A DNA stretch of 64,000 nucleotides from NCBI GenBank assembly GCA_002437415.1, contig DJPL01000035.1:33777-97776 (forward strand). Direction: 5' to 3'. This document shows, piece by piece, positions 17,154 to 25,438 of the stretch. Made by a program: the position numbers and the translations under genes. The DNA comes from Ruminococcaceae bacterium UBA6413 (GTDB lineage: Bacteria > Bacillota > Clostridia > Oscillospirales > Ruminococcaceae). The notes beneath the pieces are model-generated. The model made no database searches. It was not told the DNA's origin and saw nothing but the letters and a program-made list of their open reading frames with translations. How positions within the stretch are numbered: the first letter of the stretch is position 1; every line of letters starts with the position of its first letter.

Positions 17154-17182
17154 ATTATACAACTAAATTTACAACATTTCAA
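17154..17182 (-). promoter_or_regulatory. sigma-A-type promoter of ppa operon
   Basis: Minus strand TTGAAA, 17-nt spacer, TATAAT. The -10 is perfect; the start codon is about 40 nt downstream. Confidence 0.7.
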
Positions 17183-17244
17183 GCGATTTTTGCACTTTTT
17201 TGTAAAAATACTCAGAATTGCTCAGAATGTAGAAAAACAAGGCG

Positions 17245-18573
17245 TTATGCCCTTTCAAATGCTCTTAATGTCCTGATCGCTATTATAGCGACAAGCAGTC
17301 CGCTTGCAGTCCATATGATGGGTTCGGAAATGCAGACACCGAAATAGCCGCATATAGGTATAACGGCAATTACCGTTACTATCTTCCATATCATCTCCAC
17401 AAGGCTTGCTCCTATCGGAACTACGCTCTTTCCCAGTCCCTGCAAGGTACATCTGAGCGACAGGAGCGTGTTTAAGGCGTAGTAGAACGGTACGTTTATA
17501 CGCAGATAGTAAACCGCGGTATCGATTATTTCGCGATTATCGGCAGGCGCTATCATAAGTACAAGCTGTTCACCGAAAAGGTATACAAGTAGCACCGCAA
17601 GCGTTGACCAGCCGTAGCCTATCAGCAAACCGTATTTTATGCTCTTTTTTATTCTGTCAAATCTGCCTGCACCGAGGTTCTGGCTTACGAATGTAACAAG
17701 CGTTGCGCTGATCGCCGAGAACGGCATAATTGTAAAGCTGAATATCTTTCGTGCCGCAGTGTGAGCCGAGATTATGTCAGTTCCGAGTCCGTTGATGCCG
17801 TTTTGCAGTACGATTGAGCCTATGTCAACTATCGAGTACATAAGCGCCATACCAAGACCCGTTGCAAGCAGTGCTTTGATCTCTGCACCGTGAAGTCCGA
17901 AGTCCGACTTATGAAGCTTTAAGAACGGACATTTCTTTATAAGATAAATAAAACAGATAACCGCCGAGATAAGCTGTGCTATCACAGTAGCCAGCGCCGC
18001 ACCGTCAACACCCATTCCGAAGCCGAATATGAACAGAAAATCAAGTCCTACATTGAGCAATGCCGATATTACAAGAATTATAAGCGGCACTACGCTGTCG
18101 CCAAGTGCACGCAGAATGTTAGACTCAAGGTTGTATATGAGCGTAACAACAAGTCCGCCCGCTACAATAGTAAGATACAGCTTAGCTTCATCAAAAATCT
18201 CCGCAGGAGTATTCAGCGCCGTAAGAAGCGGCTCGACAAATACAATGCACAACGTCATAATTATTGCTGTGATAATTGCCGAATATGTAATCATTCCCGC
18301 TACAGTACGGCGCACGTTGTTCATATCACCCGCGCCGTAATGCTTTGCTACCGGTATTGCAAAACCGGTGCATAAGCCGTTAATAATGTTGAACATCAGC
18401 GAAACCACCGATGTTGTTGAGCCTACAGCTGATAACGATAACTCTCCGAGCTTTTTACCGACAATAATAATGTCGACAAGGTTATACGCCTGCTGAAACA
18501 GACTGCCGAGCAGGATAGGCAAACTGAACAGGAGCATAAGCCTTATTATGCTTCCCTTTGTTAGATCTCTCAT
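17245..18573 (-). CDS. MATE-family multidrug/organic cation antiporter
   Basis: 442 residues with about twelve membrane helices in two six-helix halves; LLFSLPILLGSLFQQAYNLVDIIIVGK near the N-terminus is typical of MATE/NorM-type exporters, and QNLGAGRFDRIKKSIKYG marks the second half. These antiporters use Na+ or H+ to expel cationic compounds; the real substrate is unknown. GGAAAG precedes the ATG. It is alone on its strand, with a promoter at 18663-18691 and an inverted repeat at 18625-18656 in the leader. Confidence 0.92.
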   Translation of the reverse strand: MRDLTKGSIIRLMLLFSLPILLGSLFQQAYNLVDIIIVGKKLGELSLSAVGSTTSVVSLMFNIINGLCTGFAIPVAKHYGAGDMNNVRRTVAGMITYSAIITAIIMTLCIVFVEPLLTALNTPAEIFDEAKLYLTIVAGGLVVTLIYNLESNILRALGDSVVPLIILVISALLNVGLDFLFIFGFGMGVDGAALATVIAQLISAVICFIYLIKKCPFLKLHKSDFGLHGAEIKALLATGLGMALMYSIVDIGSIVLQNGINGLGTDIISAHTAARKIFSFTIMPFSAISATLVTFVSQNLGAGRFDRIKKSIKYGLLIGYGWSTLAVLLVYLFGEQLVLMIAPADNREIIDTAVYYLRINVPFYYALNTLLSLRCTLQGLGKSVVPIGASLVEMIWKIVTVIAVIPICGYFGVCISEPIIWTASGLLVAIIAIRTLRAFERA

Positions 18574-18624
18574 TGTTTTTTCTTTTCTTTCCGTTGTTCT
18601 TTTGTTACTTTTCTTTTTAGGTAA

Positions 18625-18656
18625 TACCGAACGTTATTTAGCTTATCTTTTCGGTA
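18625..18656 (-). repeat. inverted repeat in the MATE gene leader
   Basis: TACCGAA and TTCGGTA (7 nt each, 18-nt spacing) lie just downstream of the MATE promoter. It could be an operator or an RNA hairpin; nothing decides between them. Confidence 0.35.
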
Positions 18657-18662
18657 AACATT

Positions 18663-18691
18663 AGTATAACATATCGCGGACACGGTTTCAA
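18663..18691 (-). promoter_or_regulatory. promoter of MATE gene
   Basis: Minus strand TTGAAA, 17-nt spacer, TATACT. It lies back to back with the plus-strand promoter at 18703-18731. Confidence 0.6.
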
Positions 18692-18702
18692 GTAAAAAAT
18701 GC

Positions 18703-18731
18703 TTGTTATTGCGGAGTTTTTATGCTAAAAT
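18703..18731 (+). promoter_or_regulatory. promoter of the 55-residue gene and DMT exporter
   Basis: TTGTTA, 17-nt spacer, TAAAAT. Its -10 overlaps the upstream in-frame ATG at 18722, which argues that translation begins at 18770. Confidence 0.6.
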
Positions 18732-18769
18732 TAAATGAAATCTATCAAAAAGGAAAAGAGATAAACAAA

Positions 18770-18937
18770 ATGGAACCTAAAGATTATATCGTGACAGAAA
18801 TAAGCGGCGAATACGCTACGCTTACCGACAGAAATACAGGCGAAACGCTGTTCATAGCGCTCGCTTTACTTCCGTTCGGAACAGACATCGAAACCAAGCT
18901 TCATTACGAAATGCTTGAATATACTATAGAGGAATAA
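18770..18937 (+). CDS. small DUF3006-like protein
   Basis: 55 residues from the ATG at 18770, with AGGAAAAGAG about nine bases upstream; the in-frame ATG at 18722 sits in the promoter. The pattern YIVTEISGEYATLTDRNTG, then ALLPFGTDIE, resembles short DUF3006-type proteins (a small beta barrel with a conserved LP near the middle); this is a weak match by eye. No membrane segment. The DMT exporter starts 15 nt after its stop, so the two are probably one operon. Confidence 0.55.
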   Translation: MEPKDYIVTEISGEYATLTDRNTGETLFIALALLPFGTDIETKLHYEMLEYTIEE

Positions 18938-18952
18938 TGGGGAACAGCTGTT

Positions 18953-19789
18953 ATGGTATTGATGCTTCTTGTTGTCGCCTGCTATACTGTCTGCGGACTC
19001 AGCGATAAATATTCCGTCGCAAAGCTGAAATTTGACGGCAACTCATTTACTTTTCTTATGGCTCTGCCCACGGCGATACTTTTACTGCCGCTTATGCCGT
19101 TTTCGGATCTTAATTTACAGCTATGCTGGCAATCGGTGCTTGCGGCGGTGCTTATTATGATATCAAAGCTACTTGAGTTCAAGATGTCGGCACTTGTACT
19201 GACAGAAATGTCCGCATTTGAGCTTAAAGCCTGGCTTGGGTTGTGTCTGTTTGCATCATACGCGACCGATATAATAACTGCGGTAGATACCTTCAGTCCG
19301 CTGAGATTACTGGCAATTGCCGTTACGGCAGTAGGACTGTTTATGATAGCAAGGTCGGAGAGAGAACGTATAAATTATAAGAAAATAGCTATACCGCTGT
19401 TTTTCTATCTTCTGTCAAAGTTCGGATACGGATTTATAATCACAGCGTCTGCGCCGTACATATCGTCATACTTTGCACTGCTCTTCGGACTTATATTACT
19501 TGCGATAGTGCTTATTCCGTTTGTTCACCCGATAAAGCTTATAAAGGACAAGCCGAAAGGCTGTGCATTCGTAGCACTTACCAAGATACCGAATGCTCTC
19601 GGACTTGTGCTTGAAAATGCGGTCATAGCCACAAGTATGACTAATTATTCTTTTATACAGCCGATGATAATGGTAGCACTGTTCTTTATCGGACTTATAA
19701 AAAAAGAAAGCACAAAACCACTGAACGTGATCGGAAGCATAGTTTGCATAGTCGGTATAGTCGCTTTCCAACTGCTCGGAATTAAATAA
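18953..19789 (+). CDS. EamA/DMT-type membrane transporter
   Basis: 278 residues with about ten membrane helices in two halves, the drug/metabolite transporter layout. The C-terminal half ends with NYSFIQPMIMVALFFIGLIKKE and a final helix, like EamA repeats. GGGGA precedes the ATG. The protein would move a small metabolite or drug; substrate unknown. It ends at a bidirectional terminator shared with divIC. Confidence 0.8.
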   Translation: MVLMLLVVACYTVCGLSDKYSVAKLKFDGNSFTFLMALPTAILLLPLMPFSDLNLQLCWQSVLAAVLIMISKLLEFKMSALVLTEMSAFELKAWLGLCLFASYATDIITAVDTFSPLRLLAIAVTAVGLFMIARSERERINYKKIAIPLFFYLLSKFGYGFIITASAPYISSYFALLFGLILLAIVLIPFVHPIKLIKDKPKGCAFVALTKIPNALGLVLENAVIATSMTNYSFIQPMIMVALFFIGLIKKESTKPLNVIGSIVCIVGIVAFQLLGIK

Positions 19790-19800
19790 GGCAATAAATT

Positions 19801-19838
19801 AAGGCTTTCACGTTTTCGCATGAAAGCCTTTACTTTAT
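19801..19838 (+). terminator. bidirectional terminator
   Basis: AAGGCTTTCA and TGAAAGCCTT form a perfect ten-pair stem over a ten-base loop, with T-rich sequence after it on the plus strand and A-rich sequence before it. It separates the DMT gene from divIC. Confidence 0.85.
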
Positions 19839-19854
19839 TCACATTGTACTTATA

Positions 19855-20163
19855 TCAATCGGCGGGAACTATATAATAGATGCGTTCCTCAGGCTTAGCA
19901 TAGCCAAGCTTATCCCTTGCTATCGTTTCGATATATTCTACCTTGTAGCTGTCCTCGGAATACCTGCCAAGCATTTTATTCTCGTTTTCTACTTCCGTCA
20001 CCTGAGCCGTAAGCTTTGCGAGCTCATCGTTCTTCTGCGATATTTCTACCTGTATGGAGATGAAGTTATACACGCATATTACAAGCGCTATTACGAGCAG
20101 AGGCGCAAGTATCAGCATAACTTTATTGAATTTTCCTGACCTTGCCTTTGATCCTGCCGACAT
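19855..20163 (-). CDS. divIC: septum formation initiator DivIC/FtsB-type
   Basis: 102 residues: a basic cytoplasmic N-terminus, one membrane helix (about 16-37), a coiled coil (about 40-70, ISQKNDELAKLTAQVTEVENENKM), then IETIARDKLGYAKPEERIYYIV, the DivIC/FtsB C-terminal motif. It joins FtsL and DivIB in the divisome. It is last in the yabO-yabP-yabQ-divIC series, as in Bacillus subtilis. Its first 41 nt overlap the end of yabQ. Confidence 0.93.
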   Translation of the reverse strand: MSAGSKARSGKFNKVMLILAPLLVIALVICVYNFISIQVEISQKNDELAKLTAQVTEVENENKMLGRYSEDSYKVEYIETIARDKLGYAKPEERIYYIVPAD

Positions 20164-20677
20164 TTACAACTTCGTTCCTTTCAAGATTATTATCATTATT
20201 ATATATCATTTCACGGTGCTTTTTCAAGTCTGCCCTTCTACTTTTTATTTTCTCATTCAGATTTTTGTAAAAATCAACAAATAGTAGCACCGCTTTATGT
20301 GCAAATGATACAAACACTTTTGAAACGGGTCTTAACAGTATTTTTAATATAAATTTCAGCAACTTTTTAACTATGTTTATGACCGTGGTATATACCAATT
20401 TGACAAGTCTGCCTACCGTAAAAATATATGCAATAAATCCAAGAGCCGCAAAGAGCAAATAAGATGCCCGGAAGTTACCGTTACCCGTTTCCATTGACAG
20501 CCCGAACAATACAAGCCCGCACAGAGCCAGATAAAACGTATCCTCTACGCCTACAGTAAAGCTGTGATGAGGTATAACGGTTCTGATAACTCTCAGTATC
20601 TCATAGCCGACCCCGAGAAATATTCCGCACAGTGAAAAGCAAGCCAGTTGCCAGACAAGTGATGTTTCGACATTCAT
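20123..20677 (-). CDS. yabQ: spore cortex biosynthesis protein YabQ
   Basis: 184 residues from the ATG at 20677 (GAGGTGAG upstream; the longer frame runs back into yabP). Four or five N-terminal membrane helices are followed by a basic helical tail (about 135-184). YabQ is a forespore-encasing membrane protein needed for cortex formation in Bacillus. The tail is longer and more basic than usual, and its last 41 nt overlap divIC in another frame. Identification rests on hydropathy and strict synteny. Confidence 0.85.
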   Translation of the reverse strand: MNVETSLVWQLACFSLCGIFLGVGYEILRVIRTVIPHHSFTVGVEDTFYLALCGLVLFGLSMETGNGNFRASYLLFAALGFIAYIFTVGRLVKLVYTTVINIVKKLLKFILKILLRPVSKVFVSFAHKAVLLFVDFYKNLNEKIKSRRADLKKHREMIYNNDNNLERNEVVNVGRIKGKVRKIQ

Positions 20678-20687
20678 ACGCTCACCT

Positions 20688-20972
20688 CTATCTGAAAATC
20701 CTGGATATGAAATTATCGGCATACTTTGTTCTGTTGTCGTTGAAAACGATTGATCGTACATTTCCGCTGATCGCTATATTTCCGTTTTCGGTAAACGCTT
20801 TTCCGACTTCAAGCTCCGAGCCTCTTATATGTATATCTCCGAGAATTGTATATAATACGATGCTTTCGCTACTGTATGAGATTATCTCAAGCACACCGTT
20901 CATATGCAGTGAGCTCCTGTCGGTAAGAGTAAGCAACTGCTGTTTTTCGTTCAAAAAAATACCCCCGCTCAT
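20688..20972 (-). CDS. yabP: sporulation protein YabP
   Basis: 94 residues with the YabP/YqfC fold pattern: LTDRSSLHMNGVLEIISYSSESIVLYTILGDIHIRGSELEV, a beta-rich domain. It is needed for cortex formation in Bacillus. The ATG at 20972 has no ribosome site; a TTG at 20954 has GGGGG seven bases before it and may be the true start. yabQ starts 10 nt after its stop. YqfC at the other end of this window is its paralogue. Confidence 0.88.
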   Translation of the reverse strand: MSGGIFLNEKQQLLTLTDRSSLHMNGVLEIISYSSESIVLYTILGDIHIRGSELEVGKAFTENGNIAISGNVRSIVFNDNRTKYADNFISRIFR

Positions 20973-21018
20973 TATTTATAGTGTAATAAATAATATTCGG
21001 GGGATGTCCTGTTTATGC

Positions 21019-21258
21019 TTAAACTACCTCATAAAGGTCAGATGCACCGTCCTTGCCGACCACCTCAACGACCTTCAATACGCGTATCTTAAGCGGGCTT
21101 TTGCCCATATTGATCTCTATTTCATCACCGACTTTTACGTCATAGGAAGCTCTGGCAGGCTTGCCGTTTACAGAAACCTTTTCTGCATCACAAGCCTCGT
21201 TTGCCACAGTTCTTCTTTTTATAAGACGGGATACTTTAAGATATTTGTCTAATCTCAC
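21019..21258 (-). CDS. rqcP: S4-domain RNA-binding protein RqcP/YabO
   Basis: 79 residues, almost entirely an S4 domain (MRLDKYLKVSRLIKRRTVANEACDAEKVSVNGKPAR). RqcP (YabO) works with RqcH on stalled 50S subunits in alanine tailing; the small size and position between hup and yabP match. The start is GTG with GAGGA eight bases upstream. It comes after the hup terminator, so it may have a weaker promoter or rely on read-through. Confidence 0.93.
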   Translation of the reverse strand: MRLDKYLKVSRLIKRRTVANEACDAEKVSVNGKPARASYDVKVGDEIEINMGKSPLKIRVLKVVEVVGKDGASDLYEVV

Positions 21259-21280
21259 AGAAATTCCTCTCTTCTAATAA

Positions 21281-21318
21281 AAATAAAAAACGGAGGCGGT
21301 AATAATACTGCCTCCGCT
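21281..21318 (-). terminator. intrinsic terminator after hup
   Basis: Minus strand AGCGGAGGCAG and CCGCCTCCG pair over a short loop, followed by TTTTTTATTTTT. It lies between hup and rqcP and would make hup expression higher than that of the genes below. Confidence 0.88.
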
Positions 21319-21334
21319 ATTTAATCAGACTTAA

Positions 21335-21610
21335 TTACTTAGCAACTGCATCCTTTAATGCACTGCCTGCCTTGAAAGCGGGAACCTTAGAAGCAGCGAT
21401 CTTTATCTTGTCGCCTGTACGGGGGTTAACGCCCTCACGAGCTGCACGCTCACGAACTTCAAATGTACCGAAACCAACGAGCTGGATCTTTTCGCCCTTT
21501 GCAAGTGTCTCAGAGATGCTGTCAACTACAGCTGAGATAGCCTTTTCTGCGTCCTTCTTAGTAAGGTCAGCCTTTTCTGCAACCATTGTAACTAATTCTG
21601 CCTTTGTCAT
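21335..21610 (-). CDS. hup: HU-type DNA-binding protein
   Basis: 91 residues, textbook HU: MTKAELVTMVAEKADLTKKDAEKA, GFGTFEVRERAAREGVNPRTG (the DNA-binding arm) and a C-terminal FKAGSALKDAV. It bends and compacts DNA as a dimer. GGAGG lies before the ATG. A terminator directly after the stop suggests strong expression uncoupled from the sporulation genes. Codons are plain and biased, as expected for an abundant protein. Confidence 0.97.
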   Translation of the reverse strand: MTKAELVTMVAEKADLTKKDAEKAISAVVDSISETLAKGEKIQLVGFGTFEVRERAAREGVNPRTGDKIKIAASKVPAFKAGSALKDAVAK

Positions 21611-21700
21611 TTGAGTAATCCTCCAAAAAATTTATAAATATTTTTATTAAGCTAAAAAGCTTATAGACGTAATACGGTCAACCGACTAATTGCTTTACGG

Positions 21701-22486
21701 TTAATCAGAATTTAAAAACAGCGCTTTTATCTGCTCATCTGACAGATTGTCGAGCGTTTTGCCTTGCGACTTCGCATTACTCTCAAGCTCTCTAAAACGC
21801 ATTATAAACTTATTTACAGCAAAAGTCAAGGCTTTTTCACAATCTTTTTTGATAAAACGCGATAAATTACAACAAGAGAGTAAAAGTTCTCCAAATTTAT
21901 CCTCAGTAAGTTCTTCGTTTTTGTTGCTTATTGCCAATTCAAGATTATCCAATCTGCTTTTGACAAGATCGAGCGCTTCATCGGTACAGCTAAGCTCCAC
22001 ACCGGCGTTAGATGCGCGCTTAAACACCTTCTGTCCGCGCATAAGTGCGGGAAGCACCATAGGAACGCTGTCAAGAGTATCGGCAACGGTATCCTGATGC
22101 TTTGATTTTTTCTTCAGCTTATCCCAGTTTTTAAGAACATCGTCGCTGTTATCTACCTTCACATCACCGAAAACGTGAGGGTGACGGTAAATCATCTTCT
22201 TTGTAACATCATCACATATATCATCAAATTCAAATCTGCCGCGCTCTCTTTCGATCTGACAATGGAAAACAGCCTGAAACAGCAGATCACCAAGCTCCTC
22301 TTTCAGCATTGCGGCATCATCGGTATCGATTGCTTCCATAACCTCATACGCTTCTTCGAGAACGTTCATACGGATAGATTTATGATCCTGTTCCCTATCC
22401 CACGGACAGCCGTTCTCACCTCTGAGAATACGGGTAACTTCAAGAAGATCGTTTATGTCATACTTATCTTTAAACTTAAAGTCCAA
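21701..22486 (-). CDS. mazG: nucleoside triphosphate pyrophosphohydrolase MazG
   Basis: 261 residues from a TTG at 22486, eight bases after AGGAAG; the in-frame GTG at 22495 would touch its own ribosome site. The first MazG domain (about 20-125) has RILRGENGCPWDREQDHKS and EELGDLLFQAVFHC, whose E-E-D residues bind Mg2+; a second half-domain follows (about 150-255). It hydrolyses NTPs and dNTPs to monophosphates. The gene sits between spoVB and hup, as in Bacillus. Confidence 0.93.
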   Translation of the reverse strand: MDFKFKDKYDINDLLEVTRILRGENGCPWDREQDHKSIRMNVLEEAYEVMEAIDTDDAAMLKEELGDLLFQAVFHCQIERERGRFEFDDICDDVTKKMIYRHPHVFGDVKVDNSDDVLKNWDKLKKKSKHQDTVADTLDSVPMVLPALMRGQKVFKRASNAGVELSCTDEALDLVKSRLDNLELAISNKNEELTEDKFGELLLSCCNLSRFIKKDCEKALTFAVNKFIMRFRELESNAKSQGKTLDNLSDEQIKALFLNSD

Positions 22487-22559
22487 AATATACACTTCCT
22501 AAATAAAATCAGCTTCGTAAACCGCGCATCGCGCACATATAATAATACACTAAAATCTG

Positions 22560-24272
22560 TCATATATCAAGGCTATTTCTGTATTTTTTTCGTTTTTGTC
22601 GATTTAGCAAGGATTTTATATTGATTTCGTTGAATAATATCAGTAAAATTATATAAATCAAACCTCCCGCACCGATCGAAGCAAACAGCTTCATAAACGT
22701 ACCAGAATGCTCAAAAAGTATATTTTCACCGAGATAAGCAGTTACCGCGCATACAATTCCCGCGATAAGCGGCAGTGACATTTTCCGAAGAATGTGAAAA
22801 TCTATTCCTGTTACCGCTTCAAGCGCAAAATATCCGCCGAGAGAAACAAATGCGTACATTATCACCGTTGAAACTGCCGCACCGCTGATATTTATTTCAG
22901 GTACAGATATCGTAAATACATTTACGATAAGCTTCAGTGCACAGCCGGGAAGCATAAGTTTGATCGGCAGATCGGAGCGCCCAATGACCTGAAAAACGGA
23001 AATAAAGGTCGATGATAAAGTAAGGAACACTCCTCCGAGCCCCAGAATAAACAACGGCAGTATGCTTACAGCCACCTCCTGCTGTCTGCCCGAAAACAGA
23101 AAGCCCAGTATGTACGGGCTCATTGCGGAAAGCCCGAGATATAGCGGAAAGCCTATCATAAAGTTTGAGCGCAGTACTATCGAAACCTTGCGTTCAAAAT
23201 CTGCCTTGTTCTTAAGCGTCCATGCCCCGGCTATCTGAGGAAGCGCACTTCTTCCGAACATTGCCGTAAATGACGGTATCAGCATAAACATTGTCCACGA
23301 CAGTCCTGTATAGCTTCCGTACATAAAATTTGCAAGCTTTACAGCGCCGCCCTGAGAGCTGATTATTTCGGAAAACTGCCCCGAAAAGTACTCCGGATCG
23401 CACGACAGTGCATAATTCAGGCAACGAGGGATAGTTATAAGGTCAATAAACGATGAAAGGTTAATAACTATAGCCGCCGCAGATACAGGTATACAGCATT
23501 TCAAAAGCTCTGCGGCTATCCTGAATGTTCTGTCGGTCGATGTATCGCCTTTGCGGATATCGATTACCTTGCGGCAAAATCTCTTTCTTATAAGCAAACA
23601 GATGAGTGCGCAAAGTTCGCTTGCGGTCACAGCAAGAACCGCACCCGCCGCCGCATACGGCATTATGATATCTATAGCCTGCGTTCTGCTATCGGCTAAC
23701 GTGCCGAATATCGCTTTGCCGTTATCAAAGCATTTAATTCCGTAGTCGAGTATAAAATACGATGTACCAAGTCCCACAGCGGCACGGCAAACCGACTCTG
23801 CTACCTGTGAAACGGCAGTCGGCATCATATTACAGCATCCCTCATAATAGCCCTTATAGACCGATGAAATACAGCACAGACATACCGACGGCGCTATTAT
23901 CATAATTCCCCACACGCTCTGCGGGGATTGAGCAACATAGTCGGAAAACGGCTTTGCCAGTACCAGTATAAGCACACTTCCGAGTGCTCCGATAGAGCCG
24001 AACGTCATTATTGCCGTGCGCAGGACTTTATTAGCATTTGCAAATCTGCCGAGAGCGATGTTATCGGCAACGGTCTTAATGATCACAGTAGGTATAGCCG
24101 CAGCTGTCATAGCAAAAATCGGAGTGTAAAGGCTGTAGGCTGTAGAATAGTAGCCCATGCCGACACCACCCAGTATATTGGTCAGCGGTATCTTGAACAC
24201 TGCGCCGATTATTTTGCTTATTACCATTGATACAAAAAGTATCGCCGTGTTTTTTACATAGGTGTTTTTCAA
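22560..24272 (-). CDS. spoVB: SpoVB-like polysaccharide/lipid flippase (MOP superfamily)
   Basis: 570 residues with about fourteen membrane helices. The start is TTG at 24272, seven bases after GGAAAGGA. KIPLTNILGGVGMGYYSTAYSLYTPIF near residue 27 is characteristic of SpoVB/MurJ-type flippases. SpoVB is needed for spore cortex in Bacillus and probably flips lipid-linked precursors. Position before mazG and the yab genes matches. It is longer than usual (about 520), with extra sequence in the central loops and a basic tail. Confidence 0.9.
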   Translation of the reverse strand: MKNTYVKNTAILFVSMVISKIIGAVFKIPLTNILGGVGMGYYSTAYSLYTPIFAMTAAAIPTVIIKTVADNIALGRFANANKVLRTAIMTFGSIGALGSVLILVLAKPFSDYVAQSPQSVWGIMIIAPSVCLCCISSVYKGYYEGCCNMMPTAVSQVAESVCRAAVGLGTSYFILDYGIKCFDNGKAIFGTLADSRTQAIDIIMPYAAAGAVLAVTASELCALICLLIRKRFCRKVIDIRKGDTSTDRTFRIAAELLKCCIPVSAAAIVINLSSFIDLITIPRCLNYALSCDPEYFSGQFSEIISSQGGAVKLANFMYGSYTGLSWTMFMLIPSFTAMFGRSALPQIAGAWTLKNKADFERKVSIVLRSNFMIGFPLYLGLSAMSPYILGFLFSGRQQEVAVSILPLFILGLGGVFLTLSSTFISVFQVIGRSDLPIKLMLPGCALKLIVNVFTISVPEINISGAAVSTVIMYAFVSLGGYFALEAVTGIDFHILRKMSLPLIAGIVCAVTAYLGENILFEHSGTFMKLFASIGAGGLIYIILLILFNEINIKSLLNRQKRKKYRNSLDI

Positions 24273-24350
24273 ATAATCAGTCCTTTCCGGTTAATACTAT
24301 TATCCTCAGGACAAGAATATACCGGATAAGGCTGTTGTAATATCGTTTTT

Positions 24351-24394
24351 TCTAAAAAAACAAGACGCTTATCTTAAGTCGGATAAACGTCTTG
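24351..24394 (-). terminator. intrinsic terminator after the DUF6033-like gene
   Basis: Minus strand CAAGACGTTTATC and GATAAGCGTCTTG pair across a short loop and are followed by TTTTTTT. Confidence 0.88.
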
Positions 24395-24416
24395 CGTTAA
24401 TATTGATTTATGTCGA

Positions 24417-25163
24417 TCATGCCTTGAAGTCAAACGGGTGCTTTTCTTCGGGAACGGCAGACGGAACATACTGTTCATATGTTGTCTGAGTCTTGCCGGC
24501 GCTAAAGTCAACTCTGTCGATTTTAAGCGAATCATCGTTTTTGTCGCTCTTTTCAAAGCGGTCGTCATTCTTGTCCGACTTTTCGCCCTTTATAAGACTT
24601 ATGAGTTCTTCCATTGAAGATGCGGTTACAAGCCGCTCTTCAAATTCTTCTTTTTCTTCCTTTTTTGCTTCTTCCGCTTTCTTTTCGGCGGCTTTTTCCT
24701 TAGCCCTTTCTACGTTTTTATTCTTTTTAAGGCTCTCTTTGATAAGAGCATAATATGAAACGTTACCGTCACTGTCAACGCTGATGCCAAGCTTTGTAAC
24801 CTTGTCCGCATCATCGCCGAGCTGTTTTTTGATTTCAGGCAGTTCGCCGATCGCCTTGTCGATTATTCCCTCAAACTTGGCTCTTTCGTTTTCATCGGTC
24901 GCCATTTTCTCAAGAGTATCGGGGGTTATGACACAGTTATACTCACCTTTACCCGTGGCAAGGTGCTTCTGTGCTTCTTCATCTGTAGAAAAATCCGCTA
25001 CTATGAAATCTACATTCTTGTACTTGTCTTTCAGCTGTTCGAGATATTTCTGAGCCTCGGAGCTGAGCTTAACAGAAGATGTCTTATCGGATTTATCGGT
25101 CTTTTCGGTTGTGCTTACCTTGTAAGCGGGCTTGTATTCGTAATTTGTATTTACTGCGGACAT
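24417..25163 (-). CDS. DUF6033-like protein of unknown function
   Basis: 248 residues from the ATG at 25163 (AGGGTG upstream). A polar N-terminus with KTDKSDKTSS is followed by a folded part (about 35-150: KNVDFIVADFSTDEEAQKHLATG, the pattern I recall from DUF6033 proteins). A charged helix (KAAEKKAEEAKKEEKEEFEE, about 155-180) and a tail with the repeat EKSDKNDD come last. No signal peptide, membrane helix or cysteine. It follows two CotF-like genes by 47 nt. A role in spores or the cell surface is only a guess. Confidence 0.65.
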   Translation of the reverse strand: MSAVNTNYEYKPAYKVSTTEKTDKSDKTSSVKLSSEAQKYLEQLKDKYKNVDFIVADFSTDEEAQKHLATGKGEYNCVITPDTLEKMATDENERAKFEGIIDKAIGELPEIKKQLGDDADKVTKLGISVDSDGNVSYYALIKESLKKNKNVERAKEKAAEKKAEEAKKEEKEEFEERLVTASSMEELISLIKGEKSDKNDDRFEKSDKNDDSLKIDRVDFSAGKTQTTYEQYVPSAVPEEKHPFDFKA

Positions 25164-25210
25164 TATAATCACCCTTTCTGTATATTGTATCGGCAGAAAG
25201 GATAATAAGT

Positions 25211-25438
25211 TTAGGAACGGTTGCTTTTTCCGTCCGAAATACTTTTCGGAACATTCCAGCCGCGCGCATTTATCTCATCAAGCACCAATGAAGCCGCTTC
25301 GTTTATTCCGCGCTGATTGAATGTAAGCTTTGTGCGGATATTGCCGTTTACCGCCGAACAAAGCATCACGGCGTATTTCTGTGCAAGCGAATTCTCGGCT
25401 TTGAGCAACTCGTTAAGCATATTTTTTTCATCGGTCAT
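25211..25438 (-). CDS. CotF-like small helical protein, second of a pair
   Basis: 75 residues from the ATG at 25438 (GGTGAAAC upstream). Two long amphipathic helices, with ELLKAENSLAQKYAVMLCSAVNGNIRTKL and a terminal INARGWNVP, match the pattern of the CotF spore-coat domain (helix pair, then G-W-Y/N). It overlaps the upstream relative by 11 nt. CotF-type proteins coat spores in Clostridia and Bacilli; the assignment is by pattern only. Confidence 0.6.
   Translation of the reverse strand: MTDEKNMLNELLKAENSLAQKYAVMLCSAVNGNIRTKLTFNQRGINEAASLVLDEINARGWNVPKSISDGKSNRS

Noticed and set aside
18722..18769. Start of the 55-residue gene at 18722
   Set aside because: The ATG overlaps the -10 of the promoter and has no ribosome site; 18770 has AGGAAAAGAG upstream.
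20688..21252. Plus-strand frames opposite yabP and rqcP
   Set aside because: Opposite-strand shadows of well-supported sporulation genes.
24493..25205. Plus-strand frames opposite the DUF6033-like gene
   Set aside because: Ser/Phe-rich shadows produced by the Lys/Glu-rich sense strand.
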